Assembly (NCBI RefSeq): GCF_001938565.1
Contig: NZ_MSYM01000013.1
Location: 63,496-127,495 of the forward strand
DNA from: Rhodoferax antarcticus ANT.BR
GTDB lineage: Bacteria; Pseudomonadota; Gammaproteobacteria; Burkholderiales; Burkholderiaceae_C
Reading direction: 5' to 3'
DNA: 64,000 bases
Shown: one piece after another, positions 57,017 through 64,000 of the stretch
Numbering within the stretch: position 1 is the first letter of the stretch
Layout: every line of letters begins with the position of its first letter
Notes under the pieces: generated by a model
Told to the model about the DNA's origin: nothing
The model's input: the letters and a program-made list of their open reading frames with translations, nothing else
Database searches by the model: none
Made by a program: the position numbers and the translations under genes

Positions 57017-57850
57017 GTGCGCGTGATCGTGACCCGGGTGCAGCCGCAGGCGGCCCGCTGGGTGCAATCGCTCGCCACCCGGTTTGATGCCGTTGCGCTG
57101 CCGCTGCTTGAAATTGGACCTTTGGCGGATACCGCTGCACTGCAGGCGGCCCGTGATTCCTGGGCGAACTACACCGCAGTGAAGTTTGTCAGCATTCCAG
57201 CGGTTGAATTCTTTTTTGCATCAAATCAGGCTCTAGACGTTATAAAACAAGGGCCAGAAGCTATAAATACGAGAGCATGGGCACCCGGTTTGGGCACCCG
57301 TGAGGCGCTGTTGGCGCATGGGGTGCCGCCGCTGCTGGTGGATGCGCCCGCGCCAGATGGTGGGCAATTTGACTCCGAGGCGCTTTGGCTGCAAGTGCAC
57401 CAGCAGATCACATCCGGGAGCCGGGTGCTGGTTGTCCGGGGTGACTCCCCGGGCGCCGACGACTCCAAAGCCGACCGGTCCGGTGCCGCTGCAAGCGGCG
57501 CTTCAGGCGTTCAAGGCGTGGGGCGTGAATGGATGGCACAGACTTTGCGCGAGGCCGGGGCCAGCGTGGACTTTGTAGCGGCCTACCAGCGCCGTGCGCC
57601 AGTTTGGGGCGAGGCGCAGCGTGCCTTGGCCACACAGGCCGCCACCGACGGGTCGGTGTGGTTGTTCAGCAGCGCTGAAGCGGCGGGGCACCTGCGCAGT
57701 TTGTTGCCAAACCAAAGCTGGGCGCAGGCCCGCGCGGTGGCCACCCATCCCCGCATTGCGCAGACCGCGCGAGACCTTGGATTTGCCGTGGTGTTGGACT
57801 CACTGCCAACGCTGGCCGACACCCTTGTCTCTATAGAATCGTTGGCATGA
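57017..57850 (+). CDS. hemD: uroporphyrinogen-III synthase
   Basis: Enzyme of 277 residues that closes and inverts ring D. Sequence conservation is low as always in HemD, but RVIVTRVQPQAARW, the central GLGTREALLAHGV and SSAEAAGHLRSLLP support it, as does its position between hemC and hemX. The start is GTG 57017. A copy of the interspersed repeat (57221-57265) is read in frame as FFASNQALDVIKQGPEAI, in the inter-domain region. A Ser/Ala/Gly insertion (AAASGASGVQGVG) is also present around residue 160. Confidence 0.9.
   Translation: MRVIVTRVQPQAARWVQSLATRFDAVALPLLEIGPLADTAALQAARDSWANYTAVKFVSIPAVEFFFASNQALDVIKQGPEAINTRAWAPGLGTREALLAHGVPPLLVDAPAPDGGQFDSEALWLQVHQQITSGSRVLVVRGDSPGADDSKADRSGAAASGASGVQGVGREWMAQTLREAGASVDFVAAYQRRAPVWGEAQRALATQAATDGSVWLFSSAEAAGHLRSLLPNQSWAQARAVATHPRIAQTARDLGFAVVLDSLPTLADTLVSIESLA
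57221..57265 (-). repeat. interspersed repeat copy 10 (inside hemD)
   Basis: On the plus strand TCAAATCAGGCTCTAGACGT, then AAGGGCCAGAAGCTATAAA. It lies in minus orientation relative to the others, within the hemD reading frame. Confidence 0.6.
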
Positions 57851-58941
57851 CCAATGTCAATTCTCCAGAGGCTGCCCAGCCCGGCGGGTTGCCCGAACCA
57901 CGCGCTGGCGTGGCCGCGCCGCAGGTAAAGGCTGGCAACTCATCCATACCGGTAGCCGCGCCTGGGCGCAGTGCCGCCCTGTGGCTGGGTGCTGTGGCGG
58001 TGCTGGCGCTGCTGGCGACGGTAATGCTGTGGCAAAAGGTCAACAACATGCAGCAGCAGCTGGCATTGCAAAGCGCCAACGCACAAGGCACATCGCAAGA
58101 AGCCCAGGCGCTGTCCAAGCAGGCCCTAGCGCTGGCGCAGGAAACCGTGGCACGTGTGGCGGTGCTCGACGTCCGCCTGAGCGAGGTTGCCCTGCAGCGT
58201 GGCCAGCTCGATGAACTGATGCAAAGCCTGTCACGCTCGCGCGACGAAAACCTGGTGGTCGATATTGAGGCCGCTTTGCGCCTTGCCCAGCAGCAGGCGG
58301 AGCTAACCGGCACCGTGGAACCACTGTTGGCCGCCCTGAAAAGTGCCGACAAGCGGGTGGCCCGTGCGGCGCAGCCGCGTCTTGCGCTGCTGCAGCGCGC
58401 GCTGGCGCGCGACATTGAGCGCGTTAAGTCGGCTGCGGTGAGCGATACACCCAGCATGCTGGCGAAGCTTGACGAACTGGTGCGCCTGGCCGACGACTTG
58501 GTGTTAGCCAACGCGGTGGGGCCAGCCGCCGAGGCCGCTGACAAGCCCCAGGCCGCGGCATCAAAACCGCTGGAGCAGTGGCAAAGAGTCTTGCAGCAAG
58601 CGCTGGGCGAGGCCAGTAACCTGGTTCGGGTGAGCCGTGTTGAGGCGCCTGACGCTGCCTTGTTATCACCCGAGCAGTCGTTTTTCGTGCGGGAAAATTT
58701 CAAGCTCAAGTTGCTCAATGCCCGCCTGGGACTGCTGTCGCGACAAACTGACTCAGCTCAGGGGGATCTGGTGGTTGCCCAAGATGCGTTGCGCAAGTAC
58801 TTCAATGGCACAGCCCGCAGCACCCGCACCGCAGCGGGCTTGCTGCAGCAGTTGCAGTTGCAGATGCGGCAGTTGCAAATTCCCCGGGTTGACGACACGC
58901 TGGCGGTGTTGGCCACGGCCGCTGCAGCAGCAGGGCGCTGA
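57847..58941 (+). CDS. hemX: HemX-like membrane protein
   Basis: Protein of 364 residues, annotated by family as uroporphyrinogen-III C-methyltransferase-like HemX, though it has no methyltransferase domain. One membrane helix (about residues 39-60: ALWLGAVAVLALLATVMLW) follows a Pro/Ala-rich cytoplasmic tail. The rest is periplasmic and coiled-coil rich (NNMQQQLALQSANAQ onward). It overlaps hemD by 4 bases (ATGA). Role inferred: scaffold for heme synthesis together with HemY. Confidence 0.88.
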   Translation: MTNVNSPEAAQPGGLPEPRAGVAAPQVKAGNSSIPVAAPGRSAALWLGAVAVLALLATVMLWQKVNNMQQQLALQSANAQGTSQEAQALSKQALALAQETVARVAVLDVRLSEVALQRGQLDELMQSLSRSRDENLVVDIEAALRLAQQQAELTGTVEPLLAALKSADKRVARAAQPRLALLQRALARDIERVKSAAVSDTPSMLAKLDELVRLADDLVLANAVGPAAEAADKPQAAASKPLEQWQRVLQQALGEASNLVRVSRVEAPDAALLSPEQSFFVRENFKLKLLNARLGLLSRQTDSAQGDLVVAQDALRKYFNGTARSTRTAAGLLQQLQLQMRQLQIPRVDDTLAVLATAAAAAGR

Positions 58942-58944
58942 CGC

Positions 58945-60240
58945 ATGCGACTCACCTTGTGGTTTCTCGGGCTGTTTGGGGTGGCGGTAGCGCTGGCGCT
59001 GTTTGCCAGCACCAATCCAGGTACCGTGACTGTGTTCTGGCCACCCTACCGGGTTGATTTCTCGCTCAATCTGGTGGTTTTGGTGCTGATCGTGGCGTTT
59101 GGCCTGGTATATGTGGCGCTGAAAGGTGTCTTGGCGCTGTTTGCCATGCCGGCGCAAGCGCGCTCGTGGCGCTTGCGCTACCAGGAGCGGCAGATGCATT
59201 CAGCGCTGCTGGACGCACTGTCGCATTTGGTGGCGGGGCGGTTTATTCGCGCTCGAAAGGCGGCAGAGCTGGTGTTGGCGCGTGAATCAGCCATGCAACG
59301 CAGCGGTGAAGTCTGGCCGGATGCGGCGCGCCTTCGGGTGCTGGCGCATTTGCTGGCGGCTGAAAGTGCACAGGCACTGCAAGACAAGGTGGCGCGCGAA
59401 GTCCATTTCCAGGAGGCCGTGGCGCAATCCGCCAGTGCCGACGCCAGCAGCACCCGCGAAGGCGTGCAACTGCGCGCGCTGCGCTGGTCGCTGGAAGACC
59501 GCGATGCAAGCGCTGCGCTGGGCTGGCTGGCGCAGTTGCCTTCAGGCGTGGCACGGCGCACGGTTGCGCTGCGCATGCGACTGAAGGTGGCGCGGCTGGC
59601 GGGCCAAAACGATCTGGCGCTGGAGACAGCGCGTCTGCTGGTTAAACACAAGGCGTTTTCAGAGTCGGCGGCGCGCAGCCTGGTGCGAGCCCTGGCGCTG
59701 GAATACCTGCAAAACGCCCGCGAGCCTGAGCAACTGACCGCTGCCTGGGCAAAGCTTGAGGCCAGCGAGAAAATTGTGCCCGAGGTGGCAACCGCTGCCG
59801 CCGGGCGCCTGCTGCGCCTAGGCGGTGATGTGCGGCTGGCGTTTGAGTGGCTGCTGCCCGTGTGGGAGCGCTTGCAAAATCCGGCGCAGGGTTTGACACA
59901 GGATCAGAAAATTGTCTTGATCCGGGTTATGGAAAACGGTTTTTCTGTGGCCGGTACCGGTTCGGACACGGCTTGGCTTTCGCGCATTGAAAAAGCCCAG
60001 GAGGCCACCCCAGGAGACGCGGCGCTGCAATACCTGGCCGGGGTGGCGTGTTTGCACCTGCAGCTTTGGGGCAAGGCGCAGCAGTTGATCCGCCAGGCGT
60101 TGCCGCGGCTGGAAGACAGCAGCCTGATCACCCGCGCTTGGCAGGTGCTGGCGGAGTTGGCTCAGCAACAAGGGGATGAGACACAGGCGATGGCCGCCTG
60201 GAAAAACGCTGCACAGGTGTCTTTGCGACGCCGCGTTTAG
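58945..60240 (+). CDS. hemY: HemY-like TPR membrane protein
   Basis: Protein of 431 residues, the enterobacterial-type HemY and not protoporphyrinogen oxidase. Two N-terminal membrane helices (about 1-24 and 36-60) precede TPR-like helical repeats. It is 3 bases after hemX and closes the hemCDXY operon. Its role is unknown, though it is tied to heme synthesis by conservation of this operon. Confidence 0.9.
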   Translation: MRLTLWFLGLFGVAVALALFASTNPGTVTVFWPPYRVDFSLNLVVLVLIVAFGLVYVALKGVLALFAMPAQARSWRLRYQERQMHSALLDALSHLVAGRFIRARKAAELVLARESAMQRSGEVWPDAARLRVLAHLLAAESAQALQDKVAREVHFQEAVAQSASADASSTREGVQLRALRWSLEDRDASAALGWLAQLPSGVARRTVALRMRLKVARLAGQNDLALETARLLVKHKAFSESAARSLVRALALEYLQNAREPEQLTAAWAKLEASEKIVPEVATAAAGRLLRLGGDVRLAFEWLLPVWERLQNPAQGLTQDQKIVLIRVMENGFSVAGTGSDTAWLSRIEKAQEATPGDAALQYLAGVACLHLQLWGKAQQLIRQALPRLEDSSLITRAWQVLAELAQQQGDETQAMAAWKNAAQVSLRRRV

Positions 60241-60325
60241 GTCTCGGGCCACGCTGCTGCATGGCGCGCGCCCGTTCGGGTGGGGTTGGCGTGACTTGGC
60301 AGCCTTTGGCGTCTATGATTTAGCG

Positions 60326-61387
60326 ATGAACACATTCATCGAACACATTGTCAAACTGACCAATCACCGCGACCGTGACTTGCTAGAGCTAACGTTCTCT
60401 AAAGCGCTGATCGACCTGCTGCCTCTGGAGCGCCTCGTGATTGCGCGCGTCATGCGCGAAGAGGGTGTAAGCCGTTGGCTGGAAGTGGCTCGCCTCGATA
60501 TCAAGGGCGGCGGGCGGGTGATTGACCCGCAGCGGGTGGAATTTCAATCGCTGGTCAAACTCGAAGACGCCTACGACCGCTTCAAGTGCCTGCAAAGCCG
60601 CAGTTTGGTCGAAGTTGCCTGGGCTGGGTCAGACGGGCCGCGAATCACGATGCTGCCGCTGTTTTCAGATTCCCGGTTAGAAGACTGCGGCGTGCTTGAG
60701 CTGCATTCGGAAGCCGCTCTGAGCCCCGGCAGCCTGGCCTTGGTGGATGCCCTGCGGCAGATTTACCGCAACATGTACGCGCTGCTGGAATACAGCGACC
60801 GCGACTCGCTGACTGGCCTGCTCAACCGCAAAGCACTGGACGATGCGTTTTACAGTGCCGTGCTTGAAGACCAGGAAGGAATTTGGCCCAACATGGGGGG
60901 CGCCGCCGAGCAGGAGCGCCGACACCGCGTGCCCGCCAATTATTGGCTGGGGTCATCATCTGTCGACAACTTTGACCTGATCGCTGCCAACCACGCTGCA
61001 GCCGCATCGCAGGAGGTCTTGCAGCGGGTCGCCCGCATCATGAGCAGCACCTTCAGAACCTATGACCGGCTGTACCACTTCGGAGCAGCAAAGTTTGGTG
61101 TGCTGATGCATTGCCCTGACGAGGCACTGGTCCTGGCGGCTTTTGAGCGTTTTCGCGCCAATGTAAAGGCGACCCAATTCCCGCAAGTGGGGCGGGTCAC
61201 GGTCAGCTCGGGCTTCACTACGGTCAGGGCAGATGACTCCCCGGCCAGTGCGCTAGAAAACACTGAGCGCGCGGTCGACTTCGCCCGCCGGGGCGGCGGC
61301 AACAAGGCTTGCAGTCATCTCGGCTTGGTGCGCCGTGGTTTTTTTGGGCCAGTCGCCACTCCCAGCGATGAAGCCGTAGCGGGGTAA
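60326..61387 (+). CDS. degenerate GGDEF-domain protein
   Basis: Protein of 353 residues. The N-terminal part (about 1-165) is a GAF-like or unrecognised sensor region. The C-terminal part begins with DSLTGLLNRKALDDAF, the normal start of a GGDEF domain. The active site reads GAAKF at residues 253-257 in place of GGDEF, so the Asp/Glu needed for catalysis are lost. A Gly/Arg-rich insertion (MGGAAEQERRHRVPANY) follows the first helix. It is probably a c-di-GMP or GTP binding or scaffold protein. The convergent rne gene is separated by a terminator. Confidence 0.8.
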   Translation: MNTFIEHIVKLTNHRDRDLLELTFSKALIDLLPLERLVIARVMREEGVSRWLEVARLDIKGGGRVIDPQRVEFQSLVKLEDAYDRFKCLQSRSLVEVAWAGSDGPRITMLPLFSDSRLEDCGVLELHSEAALSPGSLALVDALRQIYRNMYALLEYSDRDSLTGLLNRKALDDAFYSAVLEDQEGIWPNMGGAAEQERRHRVPANYWLGSSSVDNFDLIAANHAAAASQEVLQRVARIMSSTFRTYDRLYHFGAAKFGVLMHCPDEALVLAAFERFRANVKATQFPQVGRVTVSSGFTTVRADDSPASALENTERAVDFARRGGGNKACSHLGLVRRGFFGPVATPSDEAVAG

Positions 61388-61401
61388 CGTCTATTCAGAT
61401 G

Positions 61402-61431
61402 AAAAAAAGGGCACTTAAAGTGCCCTTTTTT
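61402..61431. terminator. bidirectional terminator between the GGDEF-like gene and rne
   Basis: AAAAAAGGGCACTT paired with AGTGCCCTTTTTT around a 2-base AA loop; A-run on one side and T-run on the other, so it serves both converging genes. Confidence 0.92.
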
Positions 61432-61473
61432 GATAGCTGCCAACCTTTACAGAATGAGGGCTTAGAGCGTTTC
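61427..61473 (+). repeat. interspersed repeat copy 11, overlapping the rne 3' end
   Basis: TTTTTGATAGCTGCCAACCT, then GAATGAGGGCTTAGAGCGTT. Its first bases are the T-run of the terminator and its last part supplies the stop codon and final codons of rne. Confidence 0.65.
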
Positions 61474-64000
61474 TGACTTCTCGAACGGCAAAGTCACGTT
61501 GCGCAGGTCGAGGCGCGTTTCAACCAGCACCAGAGGGCGATCATCGATCGTGACTGTCTCTGGGCGCTGGCGCAGTACACGCACCGGCTCAGGCTGGGCA
61601 GCAATGGCGGCTTGCACAGCCGCTACCTTGTCGGCGTCGGACAACACCCAAGTCAAACCGCTGCTTTGCGCAAGCTGGGCCAGGTCTTCCAAAGGCAAGT
61701 GGTAGGCCGCCACCTTTGGCATGCCGCCAGCCACGACAGCGGATGGCTGGGCTTTGGGCAGCGGGTCAGCTGCTGCTGTCAGAAGGACGGGTGCTGCAAA
61801 GGGCAGCGCTAACACCACTTCGGCCCCCACCGCTGGCGCCATTGCCGCTGCTGTTGGCATGGCAGTTGGCGCTTGGGCAGCGGGTTGCGCTGGCACCGTC
61901 TCGGGGGCTTGCGGCAGGGCAGCCGCCGCTGCGGGCAGGCTTGCTGCAGGGGTGCTGAAGTACGACTTGCGGGGCGCGGCATCTTCCACGGTGTCAGGCG
62001 CAGCACTCAGTGGCAGGGTTGCCTGAGCGTCATCAGTGGCCTCTGCTTCAGTGGCTGGCCTATCGGTACGCTCGCCGCGCGGTTTGCGATCGCGGGGATA
62101 CCGGTCACGCGAACGCTTTTCACGTGGGGCCGATTCGTCACGCTCAGCATGCTCATCCGCTGGCACATTCGACGGAACGTCCAGCGGTGCGGGCTGGGTA
62201 ATGGCAGTGCTGGGATCTAGCGCCGGTTCGAGCTTGTCTTGTGGGCGGCCTTGCGCGTCACTGCGCGGACCGCGAGGCGGGCGGCGCTCGCCGCGTGGGG
62301 CACGGCCGCCGCGATCCGGGCGTGGCTCGTTGCGATTGGCCTCAATCCCGTTGGTGTTGACCTGCAGGTCGCCCTCCGACCGCACTGCCTCGTGCGCGAC
62401 AGCGTTGGCTTGGTTGTCGGCGCGCTCGCGTGGGCCGCGGTCAGTGCGTTCGCTCCGATCTGTGCGTTCACCACGCTCCGGGCGGGTGCCACGGTCACCG
62501 CGGTTTGTGCGGGAATCTTGTCGACCGTCAGCACGTCCTTCGGGGCGGCCATCCGTGCGGCCATTGCGAGCGTCAGTGCGTGGGGCTCGGCTGCCTTCGG
62601 GGCGGTCGCCGCGTGGCTCATTGCGGCGGCTGCCGTCGCGGCCTTGTGTAGAACGGCCACCCGGCTGGGCAGCGCGTGGCTCGGGGGGTGCTGTGACGGG
62701 CGGTGTCGGCGCTTTGGTCATCGGTGCAGCGACCGGCGCTGGGGCAAACAGGTTTTTTAGCCAGCCAAAAAAGCCTTGTTCAATCACCGCTGGCGCGGCG
62801 ACTGGGGCCCTAGGCGGCTGCGGCACTGGGGCGGGCTGCGGCGCGTAGGCCACTGGAGCTGGCTTGGGAGGCGCGATCGGTGCCGGAGCGTCTGGGAGCA
62901 CGCCTTTGAGCACGGGGGTCTGCCGGTTGGTGGGCTCCTGGGCACGGCGCGTGACGGCGGTGACGTCTTCCACCTCTTCAGCCATGGTGTAGCTGGCGGT
63001 GATGCCGTCCAAGCGCGGGTCGTCGTGTTTCAGGCGCTCCAACTTGTAATTGGGCGTTTCCATCGACTTGTTGGGCACCATCAGCACATTGATGCGCTGC
63101 TTGAGCTCGATCTTGGCGATTTCAGTGCGCTTCTCGTTGAGCAGGAACGACGCCACTTCGACTGGCACCTGACAAAACACCGAGGCGGTGTTGTCCTTCA
63201 AAGACTCTTCCTGGATTACGCGCAGAATTTGCAGCGCGCTGGATTCGGTGTCACGGATGTGGCCCGAACCACCGCAGCGCGGGCAGGGAATAGACGCGCC
63301 TTCGCTCAATGCCGGACGCAGGCGCTGACGACTCATCTCCATCAGGCCAAACTTGCTGATGGAGGCAAACTGCACGCGGGCGCGGTCTTGGCGCAGCGCG
63401 TCGCGCAGGCGGTTTTCCACCTCGCGGCGGTTCTTGCTTTCCTCCATGTCGATGAAGTCGATCACGATCAAGCCGCCCAAGTCGCGCAGTCGCGCCTGGC
63501 GTGCCACTTCGTCAGCGGCTTCCAGGTTGGTGCGGGTGGCGGTTTCTTCGATGTCGCCGCCCTTGATGGCGCGTGCTGAGTTCACGTCAACCGACACCAG
63601 CGCTTCAGTGTGGTCGATCACGATCGCGCCACCGGACGGCAGCGTCACGGTGCGGGCGTAAGCGGTTTCGATCTGGTGCTCGATCTGGAAGCGGCTGAAC
63701 AGCGGCGCGTCGTCACGGTAGCGCTTGACGCGGGCAGCGTGCTCTGGCATCACATGCGCCATGAACTGCTGCGCCTGATCAAACACGTCGTCGGTGTCGA
63801 TAAGGATGTCGCCAATGTCGTTGTTGAAGTAGTCGCGGATGGCGCGGATCACCAGGCTGGACTCCTGATAGATCAGGAAGGCTCCCTTGCCACCCTTGGC
63901 GGCGCCGTCAATGGCGGTCCAGAGTTTCAGCAGGTAGTTCAAGTCCCACTGCAACTCGGGCGCGCTGCGACCAATGCCCGCGGTGCGCGCAATGATGCTC
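61462..64000 (-). CDS. rne: ribonuclease E (5' part outside the window)
   Basis: About 845 codons of RNase E; the N-terminal S1 domain lies beyond position 64000. Seen here: the end of the RNase H-like/5' sensor region, the DNase I-like catalytic domain with VSVDVNSARAI (catalytic Asp) and LIVIDFIDM (second Asp), then the Zn-link CPRCGG (residues near 63280). After the catalytic core comes a long Pro/Ala/Gly/Arg/Asp-rich tail (62000-62800) without clear motifs, as usual for the degradosome scaffold. The window also has rppH, which feeds substrates to this enzyme. Confidence 0.95.
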   Translation of the reverse strand, partial: SIIARTAGIGRSAPELQWDLNYLLKLWTAIDGAAKGGKGAFLIYQESSLVIRAIRDYFNNDIGDILIDTDDVFDQAQQFMAHVMPEHAARVKRYRDDAPLFSRFQIEHQIETAYARTVTLPSGGAIVIDHTEALVSVDVNSARAIKGGDIEETATRTNLEAADEVARQARLRDLGGLIVIDFIDMEESKNRREVENRLRDALRQDRARVQFASISKFGLMEMSRQRLRPALSEGASIPCPRCGGSGHIRDTESSALQILRVIQEESLKDNTASVFCQVPVEVASFLLNEKRTEIAKIELKQRINVLMVPNKSMETPNYKLERLKHDDPRLDGITASYTMAEEVEDVTAVTRRAQEPTNRQTPVLKGVLPDAPAPIAPPKPAPVAYAPQPAPVPQPPRAPVAAPAVIEQGFFGWLKNLFAPAPVAAPMTKAPTPPVTAPPEPRAAQPGGRSTQGRDGSRRNEPRGDRPEGSRAPRTDARNGRTDGRPEGRADGRQDSRTNRGDRGTRPERGERTDRSERTDRGPRERADNQANAVAHEAVRSEGDLQVNTNGIEANRNEPRPDRGGRAPRGERRPPRGPRSDAQGRPQDKLEPALDPSTAITQPAPLDVPSNVPADEHAERDESAPREKRSRDRYPRDRKPRGERTDRPATEAEATDDAQATLPLSAAPDTVEDAAPRKSYFSTPAASLPAAAAALPQAPETVPAQPAAQAPTAMPTAAAMAPAVGAEVVLALPFAAPVLLTAAADPLPKAQPSAVVAGGMPKVAAYHLPLEDLAQLAQSSGLTWVLSDADKVAAVQAAIAAQPEPVRVLRQRPETVTIDDRPLVLVETRLDLRNVTLPFEKSETL

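Noticed and set aside
62036..62848. 270-codon plus-strand frame rich in Arg/Ser/Pro
   Set aside because: Shadow of the low-complexity C-terminal tail of rne.

Overview
The window reads as a chromosomal segment of a betaproteobacterium of the Comamonadaceae, most like Rhodoferax or Polaromonas. This is inferred from gene content and gene style (a DUF3683 FAD/Fe-S dehydrogenase, a Bug-type solute receptor, hemC-hemD-hemX-hemY, CIRCE-controlled rpoH, a CNP1-like protein) and from an interspersed repeat of about 45 bp that I associate with this family. I ran no database search. Most of the window is housekeeping DNA with short intergenic gaps. No prophage, intact insertion sequence or CRISPR array was seen.

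Layout. 0.2-5.6 kb: a DUF6172 protein, an MFS transporter, a decayed alcohol dehydrogenase and a glycine-betaine-type ABC importer (proX-proW-proV). 5.8-9.9 kb: tRNA-Met, enoyl-CoA hydratase, trmL, comF, a BioC-like methyltransferase and a SCO copper protein. 10-14 kb: a Bug receptor, rpoH with a CIRCE operator, and a chemoreceptor. 14.5-18.8 kb: a truncated ZIP transporter, an eight-heme cytochrome c, a membrane cytochrome b-like protein and an FAD/2Fe-2S reductase forming one redox operon, then a frameshifted cation diffusion facilitator. 19-23.8 kb: a four-gene cassette in which a MoxR ATPase and a metallopeptidase/VWA protein lie between two paralogous membrane-anchored proteins of unknown family. 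23.8-28.5 kb: an HDOD-like protein, selD, a SelD-associated FAD oxidoreductase, a DUF3047 protein and tRNA-Pro. 28.5-41 kb: ispB, rplU-rpmA-obgE-proB, rppH, proS, a lytic transglycosylase, grxD, slyX, prmC, prfA and hemA. 41-46.9 kb: the complete ugpBAECQ glycerol-3-phosphate operon and a decayed vapBC module. 46.9-64 kb: a 1309-residue FAD/Fe-S dehydrogenase, a DUF971 protein, a PAS-GGDEF cyclase, ppc, hemCDXY, a degenerate GGDEF protein and most of rne.

Two gene groups look most worth following. One is the reductase / cytochrome b / octaheme cytochrome c operon, which could pass NAD(P)H electrons to a periplasmic acceptor and sits beside a broken metal transporter. The other is the MoxR-VWA cassette with its paired membrane proteins. 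A third signal is sequence-level: the interspersed repeat has been absorbed into coding sequence. It encodes the hydrophobic core of three unrelated signal peptides in one shared reading frame, and it also lies in frame inside hemD and the large dehydrogenase.
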